A stretch of DNA of 9,420 nucleotides from JBMNTU01 sp050945895. Lineage in GTDB: Bacteria > Bacillota > Clostridia > Christensenellales > Christensenellaceae. The translations under genes were made by a program, and so were the position numbers. Where the stretch lies: positions 1 to 9,420 of the forward strand of contig JBMNTU010000086.1 of assembly GCA_050945895.1 (NCBI GenBank), given 5' to 3'. The notes under the pieces are model-generated. The model did no database searches and was not told where the DNA came from. It was given only the letters and a program-made list of their open reading frames with translations. Shown one piece after another: positions 5,033 to 9,420 of the stretch (position 1 is the stretch's first letter; every line of letters begins with the position of its first letter).

Positions 5033-7696
5033 ATGATAAAACGAATGAGTCTCAGAATGAAGCTGTTTATCCTGATAACATTGATCGTCACGATTACATT
5101 TAGCATTGTAATTTCGGTTGTCTCCTACAGGAGTGTAGAGATGGCAAAAGAGGATGCTTTTTCGTTGGCGGATGAGATGTCGGCCAAATATAGCAACGAG
5201 ATAAAATCGGAGCTTCAGGCGGCGCGCGTAACATCGGAATCGTTGATGACGGTTTTTAAGACGCTGATAGAGCGAGGAGAGGCCGATCGGGATACGCTGA
5301 ACGCCATTTTGCAAAATTCTTTGAGGCAAAAGGAATATATCATTTCTTTCTGTGTGGCGTTTGAGCCGAATAAGCTGGATGGAAAAGACGCCGAATACGC
5401 CGGGCAATATCCGCTTTATGGTGAATCGGGCAGGTATGCGCCTTATTGGAGCTTGCAGGATGGCGAAATTGACGTGGAACCCCTAGAGGACTTTGATGAG
5501 GACGTTTGGTATGCCGGGGCCAGGGATTCGGGAAAAGAATATATTACAGACCCTTTTTTCTATGAAGTGCAGGGAACGCCTGTTTTGATGACAAGCCTTG
5601 TGTTTCCAATCATCATAGATGGCGAATTCATTGGAATTGTATCTTCCGATATGCCGCTCGACAGTCTGCAGGAAATGGTGTCGCATGTCAATACCAGCGG
5701 CCTGAATGAATATACGGAAATCTATTCCAATTCCGGACTCGTTGTGGCGCACCCCAACGACCAGTATTTCAATAAAAGCATTTATGCCGCATCGGTGTAT
5801 AATATGTTGATATCCGAGCCGGCGCGGGCAGGGGAAGCACTTGCAATAGCAACAAATTACGCGAACAACAATACCGGCGCAGACGAAGCCGGTAGTGATG
5901 CTGCCTTTGTTCAAAGCCTTGCCGCGTATGCGGACGCCCCAAATAGCTCCAATCTGGACCTGGCCCTGCTTACCAATGATATGGCAAAAGAGCTTCTTCG
6001 ATTGGATGAACAAAGACTGGCTGTTGCGGAGGAAGCGACACAAGCCGTTGCAAATGGCGAGCCGTATACCGTTACCGAAGACGGGTACTATAAGGTTTAT
6101 ACGCCTATTCAGTTTAGCGAAGCTACAAATCCCTGGTCGGTAGCTGTAAGCGTGCCGATATCGGAGGTATCGAAAAAATCCAATGAAATACGGAACTATG
6201 TCATACTGGTGGCGGTGGCAGGGATTGCCCTGATTGCGTTGCTGCTCTATATCATCACCCGTAATTTGACCAAGCCGATATTGGACCTGGCCGATTCTGC
6301 CAAACAGGTGGGAGAGGGGAATTTTAACGTCGATATACCCAAAACAGGCAATAGCAATGAAGTGAGGATTCTATCCACAGCTTTCAGGACCATGGTGGCA
6401 CAGATCAATGACCTTATCAATAAATTGACGCAAAACTCTGAAGAGCTGGAAGAGAAGAACAAGCATTTGGAGGAACTGAATGTAATGCTGGCTTCGGCCC
6501 GGGACCAGGCCGAAGCGTCTAACAGGGCGAAGTCGGTGTTCCTGTCCAACATGAGCCATGAAATGAGGACGCCGTTAAACGCCATTGTGGGAATGACAGC
6601 TATTGGGCAAAAGGCAGAGGACGACGAAAAGAAGGAGTATGCATTCGATAAAATAAAGGAAGCATCGGCACATCTGCTTTCGCTCATAAATGATGTGCTG
6701 GATATGTCTAAGATGGAAGCGGACATGCTGGAACTTTCGCCAGTGAATTTCAATTTTAATAAAATGCTTGGAGATTCGGTAGACCTGATAAAACCCCAGC
6801 TAAAGGAAAAAGAACAAACGCTGGCTACGGAAATTGATAAAAATATTCCCGAAGGGTTTATTGGTGACGATTTCAGGCTGTCGCAGGTAATAATCAACCT
6901 GCTTTCCAATGCGGTGAAGTTTACGAAGGAAGGGGGGCAAATTGGCCTCCGGGCATTTGTGAAAGAAAGGGAGAACGATATATATACCCTGCAATTTGAG
7001 GTTTCCGACACAGGGATTGGCATTAGCGCGGAGCAACAAGACAAGCTGTTCCGTATGTTCGAACAGGCGGACAGCAGCACGTCGCGCAGCTTTGGCGGGA
7101 CGGGATTGGGGCTGGCGTTGTCTAAGCGCCTCGTAAGGCTTATGGACGGGGAGATATGGGTGGAATCGGAACTGAATGAGGGGTCTACGTTTTTCTTTAC
7201 CGTTAAACTGAAGCGGAGTGCAGACGGCACTGTGCAAGAGGGCGAACCAGCGGCGATAGACAGTGCAGAGGATTCTGGGCGCGGAGAAAATTTGGCTCCT
7301 GATGCCACGGAGGAAGAGCAAATTGACTTTAGTGGCAAAAAAATACTGCTGGCTGAAGATATTGAAATTAACAGGGAAATCGTTATTGCTATGCTAGAGC
7401 CTTCAAACATCGAAATCGATTGTGCCGAAAACGGAAAAGAAGCATACGAGATGTTTTCTGCAAACCCTGATGCATACGATTTGATATTGATGGATATCCA
7501 GATGCCGGTGATGGACGGAGTGGAAGCCACAAAGCTGATTAGAAAGCAAGACAGTGAGGTGCCGATTATTGCGCTGACCGCGAATGTGTTTACGGAGGAT
7601 GTGGAAAAATATCTTGAGAGTGGATTAAACGACCATATTGGCAAGCCCCTGGATTATGACCTGACGATAGAGATTCTGAAAAAATATCTTTGTTGA
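5033..7696 (+). CDS. Membrane hybrid histidine kinase, dCACHE-HAMP-HisKA-HATPase-REC
   Basis: An 887-residue sensor kinase. A basic N-terminus and membrane helix (about 9-31) lead into an extracytoplasmic double-CACHE sensor (about 33-385), a second helix (about 388-410), HAMP (about 411-463), a coiled coil, HisKA with H509 in MSHEMRTPLN, HATPase with N-box N626, DTGIGI from D659 and GGTGLGL from G688, an acidic linker (about 732-768), and one receiver with E775/D776, phosphoacceptor D821 and K871. CACHE domains commonly bind small ligands such as amino acids or organic acids; which one is unknown. An alanine-rich helical stretch at about 262-341 makes the membrane-proximal CACHE lobe longer than usual. 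The kinase core and receiver closely resemble the second receiver and core of the gene before it, suggesting shared ancestry. A terminator follows, so this is the last gene of its unit. Confidence 0.95.
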   Translation: MIKRMSLRMKLFILITLIVTITFSIVISVVSYRSVEMAKEDAFSLADEMSAKYSNEIKSELQAARVTSESLMTVFKTLIERGEADRDTLNAILQNSLRQKEYIISFCVAFEPNKLDGKDAEYAGQYPLYGESGRYAPYWSLQDGEIDVEPLEDFDEDVWYAGARDSGKEYITDPFFYEVQGTPVLMTSLVFPIIIDGEFIGIVSSDMPLDSLQEMVSHVNTSGLNEYTEIYSNSGLVVAHPNDQYFNKSIYAASVYNMLISEPARAGEALAIATNYANNNTGADEAGSDAAFVQSLAAYADAPNSSNLDLALLTNDMAKELLRLDEQRLAVAEEATQAVANGEPYTVTEDGYYKVYTPIQFSEATNPWSVAVSVPISEVSKKSNEIRNYVILVAVAGIALIALLLYIITRNLTKPILDLADSAKQVGEGNFNVDIPKTGNSNEVRILSTAFRTMVAQINDLINKLTQNSEELEEKNKHLEELNVMLASARDQAEASNRAKSVFLSNMSHEMRTPLNAIVGMTAIGQKAEDDEKKEYAFDKIKEASAHLLSLINDVLDMSKMEADMLELSPVNFNFNKMLGDSVDLIKPQLKEKEQTLATEIDKNIPEGFIGDDFRLSQVIINLLSNAVKFTKEGGQIGLRAFVKERENDIYTLQFEVSDTGIGISAEQQDKLFRMFEQADSSTSRSFGGTGLGLALSKRLVRLMDGEIWVESELNEGSTFFFTVKLKRSADGTVQEGEPAAIDSAEDSGRGENLAPDATEEEQIDFSGKKILLAEDIEINREIVIAMLEPSNIEIDCAENGKEAYEMFSANPDAYDLILMDIQMPVMDGVEATKLIRKQDSEVPIIALTANVFTEDVEKYLESGLNDHIGKPLDYDLTIEILKKYLC

Positions 7697-7733
7697 ATCT
7701 GCGGTTGCGGTAAAAAACAGGTCTATTCTTTTG

Positions 7734-7763
7734 CAGGGCTTTCTTACGAAGGCCCTGTTTTTA
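7734..7763 (+). terminator. Rho-independent terminator after the two kinases
   Basis: A 10-bp stem, CAGGGCTTTC (7734-7743) with GAAGGCCCTG (7748-7757) including one G-T pair, has a TTAC loop and is followed by TTTTTATTT. It lies 38 bases after the second kinase stop and separates that unit from the glycosyltransferase. Confidence 0.88.
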
Positions 7764-8003
7764 TTTGATGCCATTTCTTCCGGATGGAAGCGCCGGATTT
7801 TGCCTGGCCCTAATGCCTGATAGGCCGGCGACCTTAAATTATGAAGTTTTTGTTAAGTCGCTGCTAAGCGAATAAAGGATGAAGTCGCCATTTTCGATAA
7901 AATTAGTAGAATATTTAGATGCAGGGCTGTTTTGCGGGACATTTTCACGTTTTTTGCGTCATTTGCACAGCAATGCATCGAGAGGGTTTGGTATATTATG
8001 GAA
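7764..8003 (+). other. Leader region of the glycosyltransferase gene
   Basis: No gene is supported here. A GC-rich patch holds the inverted repeat CGCCGG (7791-7796) and CCGGCG (7825-7830), with a further CCT/AGG pairing inside, somewhat like a REP palindrome. The rest is AT-rich. TAGAAT (7907-7912) resembles a -10 box, but no good -35 box stands 17 bases before it, so the promoter is not assigned. A frame opening at ATG 7879 overlaps the glycosyltransferase in another phase and is not a convincing gene. I see no c-di-GMP riboswitch motif. Confidence 0.35.
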
Positions 8004-8009
8004 AAGGAG
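8004..8009 (+). promoter_or_regulatory. Ribosome binding site that fixes the TTG start at 8015
   Basis: AAGGAG stands five bases before TTG 8015. The nearby ATG at 7998 is out of frame and closes after six codons, its TGA overlapping the TTG. Confidence 0.75.
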
Positions 8010-8014
8010 TTATT

Positions 8015-9420
8015 TTGAACAAAGTTGGGCGAAAATCAAATTTAACATTAAAACAGAGCGTGCTTGCAGTGGTTGTAGTGACCGCATCAATCATATATTT
8101 CGTGTGGCGCGTTTTTTTTACGCTGCCGTTTCGTTATGGCAGCCTTTCTCTTGTGTTTGGCATTTTGCTTCTTGTTTGCGAAGGACTTGGCATACTCGAA
8201 ATGGTGACCAATATTGTGAACAGGCAGTATAAGTTGCCGGAAATGCCGCAAATTCCGGAAAAAATGTTTCCGCATGTCGATGTTTTAATTGCAACGCATA
8301 ACGAAGATGCAGATTTGCTATACAAAACAATAAACGGATGCAAGTATATGAAATACCCCGATAAAAGCAAAGTCCATATTTATTTATGCGACGATAACGA
8401 CCGGCCCGAAATAAACCGGCTTGCGAAGGATATGGGCGTAGGGTATTTTGGACTTTCGGGAAACACCGAAGCCAAAGCCGGAAACCTTAACAATGCTCTC
8501 GGGAAGACCTCGTCTGAGCTGGTTGTTACGTTTGATGCGGATATGATTCCTACAAGCGATTTTTTGCTGGAAACCGTTCCTTATTTTGCGCTGCCAAAAA
8601 TGAAAAAAGAAAATGGCCGATGGGTCGAAAAAACGCCGGAAGAGATTGAACCGGGTTTTAAAATCGGGTTTGTGCAAATACCCCAGCGTTTTTACAATGC
8701 AGACCTGTTCCAGTACAACCTATACTCAGAAAAGTCTATTCCAAACGAGCAGGATTTCTTTTTCCGCGAGGTGAACGTTGGCCGCACAAAAACAAACTCT
8801 GTTATATATGCTGGCTCAAACACCGTTATTTGCAGGGAAGCGCTGGAATCGGTTGGCGGGATTGTGACAGGAACCATTACCGAAGACCTTGCCACGGGCA
8901 TAAAAATACAGGAAAAAGGCTACCGCTCCCTTGCCGTAGACAAAGAACTGGCGCATGGACTGAGCCCGGAAAACTTTACAAGCCTTGTAAAGCAGCGCCA
9001 GCGTTGGGGGCGCGGTGGTATACAGGTGATGGGCCGCCCGTCGTTTTGGCTAAACGCTCTTCCCGCAGCTGCAAAATTCAGCTATTTTACTTCGCTTATT
9101 TACTGGTGGACATATTTTCGGCGGTTTGTTTATGTAATAACGCCTTTGCTGTTTGCGTTCTTCGGCATTGTTTTTTTGGATGCGACGCTCCAACAGCTTC
9201 TCTTTATCTGGGTTCCGTTTATGGTCCTTTCTTATTTAGGTATAGAAGCTATTTCGGGGCGTTTACGCAGCCCGCGCCTTACCTCGGTTTTTGATACGAT
9301 TTTGTTCCCGTATATGGTATTGCCTATCCTTGCGGAAACACTGGGCGTTAAAATGAAAAAGTTTGCCGTTACCCCCAAAGAAAAGAAAGTAAACTTTCGG
9401 AATACGGAGCCGAGGCATAC
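8015..9420 (+). CDS. BcsA-like processive family 2 glycosyltransferase (partial, 3' end outside)
   Basis: The first 468 codons of a cellulose-synthase-type membrane enzyme that would polymerise a beta-linked glycan from a nucleotide sugar and export it. Two helices (about 15-35 and 42-64) precede the GT-A catalytic domain: ATHNE near 93-97, DDND at 126-129 (usual DDG), DAD at 174-176, FVQIPQ, TED at 289-291 and QRQRW at 327-331 (QxxRW), so all catalytic motifs are present. About four more helices follow, then FAVTPK at 450-455, resembling the FxVTxK gating-loop motif that in BcsA precedes the c-di-GMP-binding PilZ domain. PilZ, if present, lies past the right edge. The product could be cellulose or another polysaccharide; the sequence does not decide. 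Start: TTG with AAGGAG. It is transcribed separately from the kinases. A membrane diguanylate cyclase gene upstream fits c-di-GMP control. Confidence 0.9.
   Translation, partial: MNKVGRKSNLTLKQSVLAVVVVTASIIYFVWRVFFTLPFRYGSLSLVFGILLLVCEGLGILEMVTNIVNRQYKLPEMPQIPEKMFPHVDVLIATHNEDADLLYKTINGCKYMKYPDKSKVHIYLCDDNDRPEINRLAKDMGVGYFGLSGNTEAKAGNLNNALGKTSSELVVTFDADMIPTSDFLLETVPYFALPKMKKENGRWVEKTPEEIEPGFKIGFVQIPQRFYNADLFQYNLYSEKSIPNEQDFFFREVNVGRTKTNSVIYAGSNTVICREALESVGGIVTGTITEDLATGIKIQEKGYRSLAVDKELAHGLSPENFTSLVKQRQRWGRGGIQVMGRPSFWLNALPAAAKFSYFTSLIYWWTYFRRFVYVITPLLFAFFGIVFLDATLQQLLFIWVPFMVLSYLGIEAISGRLRSPRLTSVFDTILFPYMVLPILAETLGVKMKKFAVTPKEKKVNFRNTEPRH

Noticed and set aside
6247..7644. 465-codon minus-strand frame
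   Set aside because: It is the complement of the kinase HAMP, HisKA, HATPase and REC coding region, is very rich in Ser and Ile as antisense frames are, and has no plausible start.
7764..8014. c-di-GMP riboswitch before the synthase
   Set aside because: The conserved GEMM-I core (GCACAGGGCAAACC and GGGACGCAAAGCC-like segments) and GEMM-II features are not visible.
7998..8018. Six-codon mini-frame whose stop overlaps the TTG start of the synthase
   Set aside because: It has no ribosome binding site of its own, and such overlaps around TTGA arise easily by chance.
7879..8232. 117-codon + strand frame with an AAAGGA-like site before ATG 7879
   Set aside because: Over half lies inside the glycosyltransferase gene in another phase, the translated protein has no family features, and the synthase frame is far better supported.

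Overview
The window reads as a chromosomal segment of a mid-GC member of the Firmicutes, most likely a clostridial (class Clostridia) anaerobe. This is an inference from the purine-rich ribosome binding sites, two TTG starts, sigma-A-type promoters (TTGACA/TATAAT-like), T-tailed intrinsic terminators, and hybrid kinases of a type common in Clostridia. All four convincing genes lie on the + strand. No rRNA, tRNA, CRISPR array, phage gene or transposase is visible.

Layout. Positions 1-242 hold a perfect hairpin at the left edge, then a promoter and a short leader. Positions 243-1331 encode a six-helix membrane diguanylate cyclase with intact GGEEF and RxxD motifs, closed by a strong terminator (1396-1428). 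Positions 1429-2007 are an unusual gap of about 580 bases: a nested hairpin block (1535-1619), two small hairpins (1675-1709), a good sigma-A promoter (1731-1759) and a GC-rich structured stretch (about 1790-1910) that would form a leader of roughly 240 nt. Positions 2008-4890 encode a soluble hybrid histidine kinase (PAS-GAF-PAS-HisKA-HATPase-REC-REC). After 142 bases without a clear terminator or promoter, positions 5033-7696 encode a membrane hybrid kinase (dCACHE-HAMP-HisKA-HATPase-REC). A terminator follows at 7734-7763. A gap of about 250 bases precedes a BcsA-like family 2 processive glycosyltransferase that starts at 8015 and runs off the right edge.

How the parts may work together (inference). 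The cyclase makes c-di-GMP. The BcsA-type synthase belongs to a family usually switched on by c-di-GMP through a C-terminal PilZ domain, which would lie just outside the window. The two kinases between them sense a cytoplasmic and an extracytoplasmic signal. No Hpt protein or DNA-binding response regulator is present, so their phosphoryl flow must stay inside the receiver domains or reach partners elsewhere. A sensory plus c-di-GMP module controlling an exopolysaccharide is the simplest reading. No dramatic new system is evident; the least explained DNA is the structured non-coding stretch 1535-1910.
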